DNA of 64,000 bases from contig NZ_OZ255701.1 of assembly GCF_965276875.1 (NCBI RefSeq), positions 3,658,001 through 3,722,000 of the forward strand. The letters are read 5' to 3'. Each line of letters starts with the position of its first letter. Positions within the stretch are counted from its first letter, which is position 1. The DNA comes from Lichenicoccus sp965276875 (GTDB lineage: Bacteria > Pseudomonadota > Alphaproteobacteria > Acetobacterales > Acetobacteraceae). A program made the position numbers and the translations under genes. The notes beneath the pieces were generated by a model. It did not search any database. It saw nothing but the letters and a program-made list of their open reading frames with translations, and was not told the origin of the DNA. Positions 51,124 through 60,573 of the stretch are shown here, piece by piece.

Positions 51124-52407
51124 ATGACGATGGACGAACCGCACATATTGGCGCGGCCCCGCCCTGAACAGCAGCAGTCCGCTGAGCAGCAGGGCACACT
51201 GACGCGGCGGCGACGGCGGCGCATCCTGCCCTGGATCATCCTGCTGCTGGTTGTCGCGGCAATCAGCTGGGCGCTGTTGCGGCCGAAGGTCAAGACGACG
51301 CACCCCGGCTCCAAGCACGCGGCGGTGACCACGGCACAGCCGGTGACGGTGGGCTTCTCGCGGACCGGCGACATGCCGGTCATGCTGACCGAGCTCGGCA
51401 CCGTCACCTCGCTCGCCAACGTCACCGTGCAGTCGCAGATCTCCGGCTACCTGACGCAGGTCAATTTTCAGGAGGGCCAGGAGGTCCATCGCGGCGACCA
51501 GCTCGCCTTGATCGACCCGCGCCCGTATGAGGCGACCCGCGACCAGTACCAGGGCCAGCTCGCCCGTGACACCGCGTCGCTGAACCAGGCCCGCACCGAT
51601 CTCGCCCGCTACCAGGGCCTCAAGCGCCAGCACAGCATCGCCGAGCAGCAGGTCGCCGACCAGGTCTATCTTGTGGCCCAGGACGAAGGCGCGGTGCAGA
51701 TCGACCAGGCCCAGGTCGAGAGTGCCAAGCTCAACATCGCCTATTGCCACATCAAGGCGCCGGTGGATGGCAGGGTGGGACTGCGTCAGGTCGATGCCGG
51801 GAACTATGTCACGCCCGGGCTCGCCAACGGGCTCGTGGTGCTGACCATGCTGCATCCGATTTCGGTGATCTTCTCGGTCCCGGAGGACGAGATCGACGCC
51901 ATCCATGCGAGACTCGCCGCCGGCGCGGTGCTGCCGGTGGCCGCCTATGACCGCACCAACACAACCCTGCTCGCACGTGGCCATGTCGCGGTGCTGGACA
52001 ACGTCGTCGATACCGCGACCGGCACGGTGAAGCTGCGGGCGATCTTCGACAACGCCAACGAGACGCTGTTTCCCAACCAGTTCGTCAATGCGCGCCTGCT
52101 GGTCGACACGCTGCACAATGTGGTGCTGGTGCCGACCAGCGCGGTGCAGACTGGGCCGCAGGGGCAGTTCGTCTACGTCGTGCCCCCGGACAATAAGGTG
52201 CAGGTGCGTAACGTGACTCCCGGGCTGACCTCGACCGATGATACGGTGATCGCATCCGGCCTCGCGGCCGGCGTCAAGGTGGTCACCGACGGCACCGAGC
52301 ATCTGCGCAGCGGCTCCGAGGTGATGGTGCCGACGCCGCCCAAGGCGGGACAGCAGGGTCACGCCAATCACGCTGCCCGCGGCAAGGGCGCGGCGCCGCC
52401 CACTTGA
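51124..52407 (+). CDS. mdtA: RND efflux periplasmic adaptor (MdtA-like)
   Basis: Membrane-fusion subunit linking the inner-membrane RND pumps to the outer-membrane channel. An Arg-rich cytosolic start precedes one membrane anchor (ILPWIILLLVVAAISWALL). The lipoyl half-motifs follow: VQSQISGYLTQVNFQEGQEV, and IKAPVDGRVGLRQVDAGNYV after a coiled-coil hairpin. Then comes the beta-barrel domain and a charged C-terminal tail. Start is uncertain: GTG 51103, ATG 51124 and ATG 51130 are all in frame. Its stop overlaps the next gene's TTG start. Confidence 0.92.
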   Translation: MTMDEPHILARPRPEQQQSAEQQGTLTRRRRRRILPWIILLLVVAAISWALLRPKVKTTHPGSKHAAVTTAQPVTVGFSRTGDMPVMLTELGTVTSLANVTVQSQISGYLTQVNFQEGQEVHRGDQLALIDPRPYEATRDQYQGQLARDTASLNQARTDLARYQGLKRQHSIAEQQVADQVYLVAQDEGAVQIDQAQVESAKLNIAYCHIKAPVDGRVGLRQVDAGNYVTPGLANGLVVLTMLHPISVIFSVPEDEIDAIHARLAAGAVLPVAAYDRTNTTLLARGHVAVLDNVVDTATGTVKLRAIFDNANETLFPNQFVNARLLVDTLHNVVLVPTSAVQTGPQGQFVYVVPPDNKVQVRNVTPGLTSTDDTVIASGLAAGVKVVTDGTEHLRSGSEVMVPTPPKAGQQGHANHAARGKGAAPPT

Positions 52408-55400
52408 ACATCTCGCGCATCTTCATCGAGCGGCCGGTCGCCACCACGCTGCTGATGCTGGCGATCCTCGGCGTCGGCCTGCTCGGCTATCATTTCCTGC
52501 CGATCTCGGCGCTACCGGATGTCGAGTATCCGACCATCCAGGTGCAGACCTTCTATCCCGGCGCCGGGCCACAGGTGATGGCGACCTCGGTGACCGCGCC
52601 GCTGGAGACGCAGCTCGGCCAGATGCCGGGCCTGGATCAGATGACCTCGCGCTCGTCAGGGGGCGCCTCGGTGATCACCCTGCGCTTTGGCCTGTCGATG
52701 AGTCTGGACGTCGCCGAGCAGGAGGTGCAGGCGGCGATCAACCAGGCCAATTCGCTGCTGCCCGCGGACCTGCCGGCGCCGCCGATCTATGCCAAGATCA
52801 ACCCGGCCGACACGCCGATCCTGACCCTGGGGATCACGTCCAAAACCCTGCCGCTGACCGAGGTCGAGGATTATGTCGACAGCCGGCTGGCACAAAAGCT
52901 CAGCGAGGTCAGCGGCGTCGGGCTGGTGACGCTCACCGGCGGCCATCGCAAGGCGATCCTGGTGCAGGTCAATACCAGCGCCCTGGCCTCGCTCGGTCTG
53001 TCGATCGACGACCTGCGCACCACGATCGCCAACGTCAACGTCAATTCGCCGACCGGTACCTTCGACGGTCCGCTACGCTCCTCGCAGCTGAAGGTCGACG
53101 GCCAGATCAACGAGCCGGCGCAGCTCGCAAGCCAGATCATTGCCTACCGCAACGGCGCGCCGGTTCACCTCGGCGACGTCGCCCACGTGGTCTCGGGCCC
53201 GCAGAACAGCCAGCTCGCCGCATGGGCCAACACCCAGCCCGCCATCGTGCTCAACATCCAGCGCCAGCCGGGTGCCAACGTGATCGGCGTGGTGGACGCC
53301 ATCAAGGCGGTGCTGCCGTCGCTGGAGGCGGCGATGCCGGCCGGCATCCGCATCACGCCGCTGACCGACCGCACCACGACGATCCGTGCCTCGGTCGCCG
53401 ATGTCGAGTTCGAGCTGGTGCTGTCGGTGGCGCTGGTCGTCGCCGTGATCTTCCTGTTCCTGCGCAACCTGCCGGCGACCTTCATCCCCAGCCTGTCGGT
53501 GCCGCTGTCGCTGATCGGCACCCTGGCCGCGATGTATCTGCTCGGCTTCTCGCTCGACAATCTGTCGCTGATGTCGCTGACCATCGCCACCGGCTTCGTC
53601 GTCGACGACGCCATCGTCATGATCGAGAACATCGCCCGCTTCGTCGAGATGGGCGAGGGACGCCGGCAGGCGGCGCTGAAGGGTGCGGGCCAGATCGGCT
53701 TCACCATCATCTCGCTGACGGTGTCGCTGATCGCGGTGCTGATCCCGCTGCTGTTCATGGGCGACGTGGTCGGGCGGCTGTTCCACGAGTTCGCGATCAC
53801 GCTGGCGATCACCATCGTGATCTCGGCGGTGGTGTCGCTGACCCTGGTGCCGATGCTGTGCGCGCGCATGCTCAGCGAGGCGCCGCATGGCTCCGGCGGC
53901 CGCATCGCGCGAGGCCTGGAGGCGGCGTTCGACCGGCTGATCGCCGGCTACGACCGCGCGCTGGCGGTGGTGCTCGACAACCAGCCGCTGACCCTGGTGG
54001 TGGCGACCCTGACCGTGGCGTTGACCGTGGTGCTCGCCGTGCTGATCCCCAAGGGCTTCTTCCCGATCCAGGATACCGGCGTCATCCAGGGCATCTCGGT
54101 GGCCAGCCAGACCACCTCGCTGGCAGCGATGAGCCAACACCAGCAGGCGCTCGGCCGTGCCATCCTGCGCGATCCCGACGTGGTCAGCCTGTCATCGTTC
54201 ATCGGCGTCGACGGCCAGAACATGACGCTCAACACCGGCCGCTTCCTGATCAACCTCAAGCCGCACGACGCGCGCGCGCTGACCGCGACCGGAGTGATCG
54301 CGCGCCTGCGCGGCGAGGTGGCCGACATCCCCGGCGTGCATCTCTATATGCAGCCGGTGCAGGACCTGACCCTGGATACCGCGGTGTCGGCGACGCAGTA
54401 CCAGTTCGTGCTGGAGAACCCCGATGCCTCCGCCTTCAAGGAATGGGTGCCGAAGTTCGTCGACGCGTTGCAGCGTCTGCCCAGCCTCGCCGATGTCACC
54501 AGCGACATGCAGGCGGATGGGCTGACCGCCACCATCGATCTCGACCGCGCTACCGGCGCGCGCTTCTCGATCACGCCGCAGACCATCGACAATGCGCTCT
54601 ATGACAGCTTCGGCCAGCGCCAGATCTCGACGATCTACACCCAGTCGAACCAGTACCGGATCATCCTGCAGGCCGAACCGCGCTTCCGGAACAGCCTGTC
54701 AGACCTCTCGCAGGTCTATCTGCCCGGCATTTCCAGTACCACCACCACACCGACGACAAATGGGGCCGGCGGCGCGCCACCCTCGCCAACCGCCGGCCTG
54801 GTGCCGCTGCGGTCCGTGGCGTCGGTGCATCTGGGCACGGCGCCGCTGCTGATCACCCATCTCGGCCAGTTCCCGGCGACCACCATCTCGTTCAACCTGG
54901 CACCGGGCGCCTCGCTCGGGCAGGGGGTGGATGCGATCACCCGCGCCGAGAAGCGACTCGGGCTGCCGGCGAGCTTCATGACCTCGTTCCAGGGGACCGC
55001 TGCCGCCTTCCAGAACAGTCTCGGCAACGAGCTGTTCCTGGTCATCGCCGCCCTCGCCGCGGTCTATATCGTGCTGGGCGTGCTGTATGAGAGCTTCATC
55101 CACCCGGTGACGATCCTGTCCACGCTGCCGTCCGCCGGCATCGGAGCCCTTCTGGCGCTGATGATCGCGGGGATGGATCTCGACGTCATGGGCATCATCG
55201 GCATCGTGCTGCTGATCGGCATCGTCAAGAAGAACGCGATCATGATGATCGACTTCGCGCTGACCGCCGAGCGCGATGGCGGCCTGGCGCCGCGTGCCGC
55301 GATCGCGCAAGCCGCAAGCCTGCGCTTTAGGCCAATCCTGATGACCACCCTGGCCGCCATGCTCGCCGCCATGCCGCTGATGCTGGGCACCGGCACCGGC

Positions 55401-55583
55401 TCGGAGTTGCGCCGGCCGCTTGGGGTGGCCATCGTCGGCGGGCTTCTGGTCAGCCAGTTGCTTACCTTGTTCACCACGCCGGTGATCTATTTGTTCATGG
55501 ACCAACTCGGCCGGCGCGCGCGCGGCATGCTGGCCGCTGATCCCTCGCCAGCCGGTAGGCCTGCCGGTACTCCCGCCGAATGA
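52404..55583 (+). CDS. mdtB: RND efflux pump subunit (MdtB-like)
   Basis: A 1059-residue inner-membrane proton-driven pump protein with 12 membrane helices and two large periplasmic loops. The start MNISRIFIERPVATTLLMLA is typical; proton-relay Asp pair in FVVDDAIVMIENIAR; GKNA-like IVKKNAIMMIDFAL near the end. The TTG start overlaps the stop of the adaptor gene by 4 bp. A Thr/Gly/Pro linker (around residue 775) interrupts the second periplasmic loop. Together with the next gene it forms a two-pump (MdtBC-type) complex. Confidence 0.94.
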   Translation: MNISRIFIERPVATTLLMLAILGVGLLGYHFLPISALPDVEYPTIQVQTFYPGAGPQVMATSVTAPLETQLGQMPGLDQMTSRSSGGASVITLRFGLSMSLDVAEQEVQAAINQANSLLPADLPAPPIYAKINPADTPILTLGITSKTLPLTEVEDYVDSRLAQKLSEVSGVGLVTLTGGHRKAILVQVNTSALASLGLSIDDLRTTIANVNVNSPTGTFDGPLRSSQLKVDGQINEPAQLASQIIAYRNGAPVHLGDVAHVVSGPQNSQLAAWANTQPAIVLNIQRQPGANVIGVVDAIKAVLPSLEAAMPAGIRITPLTDRTTTIRASVADVEFELVLSVALVVAVIFLFLRNLPATFIPSLSVPLSLIGTLAAMYLLGFSLDNLSLMSLTIATGFVVDDAIVMIENIARFVEMGEGRRQAALKGAGQIGFTIISLTVSLIAVLIPLLFMGDVVGRLFHEFAITLAITIVISAVVSLTLVPMLCARMLSEAPHGSGGRIARGLEAAFDRLIAGYDRALAVVLDNQPLTLVVATLTVALTVVLAVLIPKGFFPIQDTGVIQGISVASQTTSLAAMSQHQQALGRAILRDPDVVSLSSFIGVDGQNMTLNTGRFLINLKPHDARALTATGVIARLRGEVADIPGVHLYMQPVQDLTLDTAVSATQYQFVLENPDASAFKEWVPKFVDALQRLPSLADVTSDMQADGLTATIDLDRATGARFSITPQTIDNALYDSFGQRQISTIYTQSNQYRIILQAEPRFRNSLSDLSQVYLPGISSTTTTPTTNGAGGAPPSPTAGLVPLRSVASVHLGTAPLLITHLGQFPATTISFNLAPGASLGQGVDAITRAEKRLGLPASFMTSFQGTAAAFQNSLGNELFLVIAALAAVYIVLGVLYESFIHPVTILSTLPSAGIGALLALMIAGMDLDVMGIIGIVLLIGIVKKNAIMMIDFALTAERDGGLAPRAAIAQAASLRFRPILMTTLAAMLAAMPLMLGTGTGSELRRPLGVAIVGGLLVSQLLTLFTTPVIYLFMDQLGRRARGMLAADPSPAGRPAGTPAE

Positions 55584-58500
55584 ACATCTCGCGCCCGTTC
55601 ATCCTGCGGCCGGTGGCGACGACGCTGCTCACCATTGCTTTGCTGATCGGCGGCGGCATCGCCTATTTCAAGCTGCCTGTGGCGTCACTGCCGAACGTCG
55701 ACTTCCCGATCATCCTGGTGCAGGCGCAGCAGCCCGGCGGCTCGCCGAACGAGGTCGCAACCTCGGTCGCCGCCCCCCTGGAGCGCCATCTCGGCCAGAT
55801 CGCCGGGGTCAATGAGATGACCTCGAAGAGTGTGCAGGGCATGGCGCGGATCGTCGTGCAGTTCGATTTCTCGCGCAACATCGACGGAGCCGCCGCCGAC
55901 GTCGAATCCGCGATCCAGGCGGCGCGCGCCGACCTGCCGACCTCGCTGCGCAGCAACCCGCAATATTTCAAGTTCAACCCGGCGAACTCGCCGATCATGG
56001 TGCTGACGCTCACCTCGCGCACCCGCACCATCCCGCAGCTCTTCGACTACAGCACCAATGTGCTGGAGCAGAGCCTGTCCTCGATCCCCGGCATCGGCCG
56101 CACCGAGCCCGGCGGCGCCTCGCTGCCGGCGGTCCGTGTCGAGATCAACCCGTTGCCGCTGTTCCAGTACGGCATCGGTTTCGAGGATGTGCGCGCCGCC
56201 CTCGCCTCGGCCAACGCCGACAGTCCCAAGGGTTTCATCGACACCATGGGTGCGAACGGCGGCCAGCGTTACCAGCTCGACACCAACGACCAGGCCCGCC
56301 GTGCCGCCGACTACCGCGACCTGGTGATCGCCTACCGCAACGGCGCCCCGGTGCGGCTGCGCGACGTGGCCACCGTCGAGAACGGGGTCGAGGATGTCCA
56401 TAATCTCGGCCTGACCGACGGCGTGCCCGCGGTGATCGTGCTGATCTTTCCACAGCCGGGTGCCAACGTCATCAAGACCATCGATCAGATCAAGGCACGG
56501 CTGCCGCAACTGCGCGCCGCTTTGCCTGGCGGTGTCAGCCTCAATGTCAGCATCGACCGCTCTGCAACGATACGCGCGGCTCTCGCCGACACCCAGTTCA
56601 CGCTGTGCGTGTCGGTGGTGCTGGTGATCATGGTGGTGTTGGTGTTCCTGCGCACCTGGCGCTCGACCCTGATCCCGGCGGTGGCGGTGCCGACCTCGAT
56701 CATCGGCACCTTCGGGGCGATGTATCTGTTCGGCTTCTCGCTCGACAATCTGTCATTGATGGCGCTGACCGTCGCCACCGGTTTCGTCGTCGATGACGCC
56801 ATCGTCGTGCTCGAGAACATCGCCCGCCACATGGAGGCCGGCATGGGCCGGTTGCAGGCGTCCCTGCTCGGCGCCCGCGAGGTTGGTTTTACGGTGCTCT
56901 CGATCACCGTCTCGCTGGTCGCGGTGTTCACCCCGATCCTGCTGCTGGGCGGCATCGCCGGACGGCTGTTCTTCGAGTTCGCGATGACGCTCACCATCAC
57001 CATCGTGATCTCGTTCGTGCTGTCGCTTACCGTGGTGCCGATGCTGTGCGCGCTGCTGCTCAAGGTGCGGCCGCGCGGTGCCGTGCGCACGCCGGTCCAG
57101 GCCGGCCGCACCCGTCGGTTTTTCGCCACCGTCGCCTCGCGCATCGAAATCGCGCTCGCCGGCTTTCAGGAGGGTTACGAGAGCAGCCTGAAATGGGCGC
57201 TCCGGCACCGCCGGCTGGTGGCGCTGACCCTGCCGCTGACCCTGGTGCTCACCGTGCTGCTGTTCCGGGCCATGCCGAAGGGGTTCATCCCGAACGAGGA
57301 TGTCGGGCTGGTCATCGGCACCATCCAGGGCGAGCAGTCGATCTCGTTCGCCAACATCTCGGCCAAACTGGTCGAGGCGGAACAGGTGATTAAGGCCGAC
57401 CCGGACGTGGACAGCGTCTCCGGCTACACCGGCGGCGGCGATCATGGCGCCAATACCGGGATGGTGTTCATCGCGCTGAAGGATATCCATCAGCGTCACG
57501 ACAGCGTCGATGCCACCATCGCGCGCATGACCCGGCACCTCTCGCACATGACCGGCGCCAGCGTGTATTTCCGCTCCGCCGCGGACGTGCGTGCCGGCGG
57601 CCGCAGCAGCAACGCGTCCTACCAGTATACGCTGCAATCCGACTCCGCCGACCTGCTCTACGAGTGGATGCCCAGACTGGTGCGGGCCTTGCAGGCGCGG
57701 CCTGAACTGACCCAGGTGAGCTCCGACGTCGAGCAGGGCGGCCCGGCTACGGAAGTGCAGATCGACCGCAACACCGCCGCCAAGCTGCACATCACGCCGC
57801 AGCTCATCAGCAATGCATTATACGACGCTTTCGGCCAGCGTTCCGCCTCGGTGATCTATAATGCCCTCAATCAGTATCACGTGGTCATGGAGGTCGCGCC
57901 CAGGTTCTCGCAGACCCCCAACATCCTGAGCCAGATCTGGGTGAGCACCGCCGGCGGCACGGCAAGCGGCAGCACCGCAAGCAACACCATACGCGTCTCA
58001 CAGCCGAGCACGCCCGGTGGCACAGGCGGCGGTGGTACAGGAGGGGGCGGCACCACGAGTGGCACCCAACCTGCCAGTGCCCAATCCTCCAACACTCAGG
58101 CCACCACTCTTCAGGCCACCAGTGCGCAGTCTTCCAGTACTCAGGCGACCAGCGCGCAATCCTTGGCCAACAGCATCAGCAACGCGCTCGCCGGCGGTCA
58201 TGCCGCCTCCAGCGGCTCGGCGGTGTCCTCCTCGGTGGAGACCATGGTGCCGCTCTCGGCCGTCACCCGCATCGTGCATTCGACGACGCCGTTGCAGGTC
58301 AACCACCAGGGCAACTTCGTCGCCGCCACCCTGTCGTTCGATCTCGCGGCCGGTCGCTCGCTGTCCGACGCCGGCCGGGTGATCCAGCAGACCATGGTCG
58401 AAATCCACATGCCGGCCAGCATCCACGGCGGCTTCGCCGGCACCGCCGCACAGTTCCAGAAAACCGTGGGCGACGAGCCGCTGCTGATCCTGGCAGCCCT

Positions 58501-59017
58501 TGCCGCGGTCTATGTGACGCTCGGTGTGCTCTATGAGAGCTATATCCACCCGTTGACGATCCTCTCGACCCTGCCCTCGGCCGGCGTCGGCGCCTTGCTG
58601 GCGTTGCAACTGTTCGGCGAGGAGTTCTCGCTGATCGCGCTGATCGGCGTCATCCTGCTGATCGGCATCGTCAAAAAGAACGCCATCCTGCTGGTCGACT
58701 TCGCGCTCAACGCTGAACGCAATGAGGGGCTGGCTCCCCTGGAGGCGATCACCCAGGCCTGCCGGCTGCGCTTCCGTCCGATCATCATGACAACGTTCGC
58801 CGCCGCCCTCGGCGCCCTGCCGCTGGTGTTCGGGCACGGCTACGGCAACGAATTGCGACGCCCGCTCGGGCTGTCGGTGGTCGGCGGTCTGGTGGTTAGC
58901 CAGGCGCTGACGCTCTACACGACGCCGATCGTCTATCTCTATCTCGACCGCATGCGGCATTGGTGGAACACCCGACGCCAACGCCGCAGCCTGCCACAGG
59001 GCGCTCCCGCTGAATGA
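55580..59017 (+). CDS. mdtC: RND efflux pump subunit (MdtC-like) with a long low-complexity linker
   Basis: An 1145-residue RND pump protein, partner of the preceding subunit (4-bp gene overlap). Usual landmarks: MNISRPFILRPVATTLLTIA, FVVDDAIVVLENIARHM, and IVKKNAILLVDFALNAERNE. It is about 100 residues longer than typical MdtC because of a Gly/Ser/Thr/Gln-rich insert at about residues 789-886 in the second periplasmic region. The insert contains repeats of SAQSSSTQAT and a GGTGGGGTGGGG run. The subunit at 52404 has a much shorter linker at the same place. Confidence 0.94.
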   Translation: MNISRPFILRPVATTLLTIALLIGGGIAYFKLPVASLPNVDFPIILVQAQQPGGSPNEVATSVAAPLERHLGQIAGVNEMTSKSVQGMARIVVQFDFSRNIDGAAADVESAIQAARADLPTSLRSNPQYFKFNPANSPIMVLTLTSRTRTIPQLFDYSTNVLEQSLSSIPGIGRTEPGGASLPAVRVEINPLPLFQYGIGFEDVRAALASANADSPKGFIDTMGANGGQRYQLDTNDQARRAADYRDLVIAYRNGAPVRLRDVATVENGVEDVHNLGLTDGVPAVIVLIFPQPGANVIKTIDQIKARLPQLRAALPGGVSLNVSIDRSATIRAALADTQFTLCVSVVLVIMVVLVFLRTWRSTLIPAVAVPTSIIGTFGAMYLFGFSLDNLSLMALTVATGFVVDDAIVVLENIARHMEAGMGRLQASLLGAREVGFTVLSITVSLVAVFTPILLLGGIAGRLFFEFAMTLTITIVISFVLSLTVVPMLCALLLKVRPRGAVRTPVQAGRTRRFFATVASRIEIALAGFQEGYESSLKWALRHRRLVALTLPLTLVLTVLLFRAMPKGFIPNEDVGLVIGTIQGEQSISFANISAKLVEAEQVIKADPDVDSVSGYTGGGDHGANTGMVFIALKDIHQRHDSVDATIARMTRHLSHMTGASVYFRSAADVRAGGRSSNASYQYTLQSDSADLLYEWMPRLVRALQARPELTQVSSDVEQGGPATEVQIDRNTAAKLHITPQLISNALYDAFGQRSASVIYNALNQYHVVMEVAPRFSQTPNILSQIWVSTAGGTASGSTASNTIRVSQPSTPGGTGGGGTGGGGTTSGTQPASAQSSNTQATTLQATSAQSSSTQATSAQSLANSISNALAGGHAASSGSAVSSSVETMVPLSAVTRIVHSTTPLQVNHQGNFVAATLSFDLAAGRSLSDAGRVIQQTMVEIHMPASIHGGFAGTAAQFQKTVGDEPLLILAALAAVYVTLGVLYESYIHPLTILSTLPSAGVGALLALQLFGEEFSLIALIGVILLIGIVKKNAILLVDFALNAERNEGLAPLEAITQACRLRFRPIIMTTFAAALGALPLVFGHGYGNELRRPLGLSVVGGLVVSQALTLYTTPIVYLYLDRMRHWWNTRRQRRSLPQGAPAE

Positions 59018-60564
59018 GACAAACGTCCTTCCGATCGGGTGTCGCGCGTGCGACGGCGCTCGCGCTGGCGCTCGCCACGCTGCCGTTCCTGGGCGGCTGC
59101 ATGGTGGGCCCGGACTATTATCGCCCCAGCGCAATCATCTCGGCCCGTTTCAAGGAACTGCAGCCGGCGCCGGGCTGGGCGGTTGCGGCCCCGTCAATGG
59201 CGGAATCCGACAAAGGCACCTGGTGGCGGATCTACGGCGATCCGGTGTTGGACGATCTCGAAGGCCAGGTCGCCATCTCCAATCAAAACGTCAAGGTCTA
59301 TGAGGCGGACTACCGCCAGGCCCGGGCCCTGGTCGACGTCGCCCGGTCCAGCCTGTTCCCGACCTTGAGCGGCTCGCCCGCGGTGACGCGCAGCTCGTCC
59401 GGCATCGGCAGCAACGCGGTGACCGGCCTGAGCAGCCGCCTGTCCAATACCGGCGGCGCCAACAGCTTCACCAGCACCAACTACCAGCTCGAAGCCACCG
59501 CGAGCTGGGACCTGGATGTCTGGGGCCGGATACGCCGGCAGGTGGAGAGCGACGTCGCCTCCGCCCAGGCCAGTGCCGCGGATCTCGCCAACGCCACGCT
59601 GTCCTACCAGGCGGCGCTGGCCACCGATTATTTCGATCTCCGCTACGAGGACTCGCTGCAGACCCTGCTTGACCAGACCGTCGCCGGCTACGAGCAATCA
59701 TTTCGGATCATTAACAACCAATATCAGGCGGGCCTGCTCGCCGCGACGCCGATCGCCCGGCTGCAGGCGGAGACGCTGCTGGCGCAGACACGCGCCCAGG
59801 CGGTCAGTGTCGGCGTGCTCCGCCACCAGTACGAACACGCCATCGCGGTGCTGACCGGACGGCCGCCGGCGGACCTGGCCTTGGCCTCCAGCGCGCTGGC
59901 GCCAACCGTGCCGGCCACTCCGGTGCTGTTGCCGGCAATCCTGTTGCAGCGCCGCCCCGACATCTCCGCCGCGGAACGCCGGATGCAGGTACAGAACGCC
60001 CTGATCGGCGTGCAGGTGGCGGCATTCTTTCCCGATATCAGCCTGACCGCGGCCTACGGCTGGACCGGCAATCCGATCGGCTCGCTGATCCAGGCCTCGA
60101 ACCGGCTGTGGTCGCTGGGTGCGAGCGCCACCGAGATCCTGTTCGAGGGCGGCCTGCGCTCTGCCTCGGTGCGCGAGGCGCGCGCCGCCTACGATGCCAG
60201 CGTCGCCACCTACCGCCAGACCGTCCTGAACGCGTTGCAAACCACCGAGGACGATCTGTCGGGCTTACGCATCCTGGCGCAACAGGCGCAGGCGCAGGCG
60301 CAGGCGACGGCCCTCGCCGAGCAGGCCGAACGAGTGGCCTTGAACGAATACAATGCCGGCATCGTGGACTACACAACCGTGGTCACCAGCGAGGCAACGG
60401 CACTCGGCAACGAGCAGACCGGCCTTGGCATCGAGGAGCAGCGGCTGACCGACAGCGTTTCGTTGGTCGAACAGATGGGCGGCGGCTGGCGCACCACCGA
60501 CCTGCCCGGCCGCAACGCCCTGCAACGCAACGATCCATTTGTCCCCGCCTTCCTGGAGCATTAG
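59014..60564 (+). CDS. Outer-membrane efflux lipoprotein (OprM/NodT family)
   Basis: A 516-residue TolC-type channel for the RND pump. A lipoprotein signal with lipobox LGGC (Cys at residue 29) is followed by MVGPDYYRP, the usual NodT start. Two outer-membrane efflux repeats follow, with long helical hairpins such as EATASWDLDVWGRIRRQVES and QRRPDISAAERRMQVQNALI. The gene overlaps mdtC by 4 bp and completes the tripartite pump. The beta-roll protein gene follows after only 9 bp. Confidence 0.93.
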   Translation: MRQTSFRSGVARATALALALATLPFLGGCMVGPDYYRPSAIISARFKELQPAPGWAVAAPSMAESDKGTWWRIYGDPVLDDLEGQVAISNQNVKVYEADYRQARALVDVARSSLFPTLSGSPAVTRSSSGIGSNAVTGLSSRLSNTGGANSFTSTNYQLEATASWDLDVWGRIRRQVESDVASAQASAADLANATLSYQAALATDYFDLRYEDSLQTLLDQTVAGYEQSFRIINNQYQAGLLAATPIARLQAETLLAQTRAQAVSVGVLRHQYEHAIAVLTGRPPADLALASSALAPTVPATPVLLPAILLQRRPDISAAERRMQVQNALIGVQVAAFFPDISLTAAYGWTGNPIGSLIQASNRLWSLGASATEILFEGGLRSASVREARAAYDASVATYRQTVLNALQTTEDDLSGLRILAQQAQAQAQATALAEQAERVALNEYNAGIVDYTTVVTSEATALGNEQTGLGIEEQRLTDSVSLVEQMGGGWRTTDLPGRNALQRNDPFVPAFLEH

Positions 60565-60573
60565 GACCGAACC

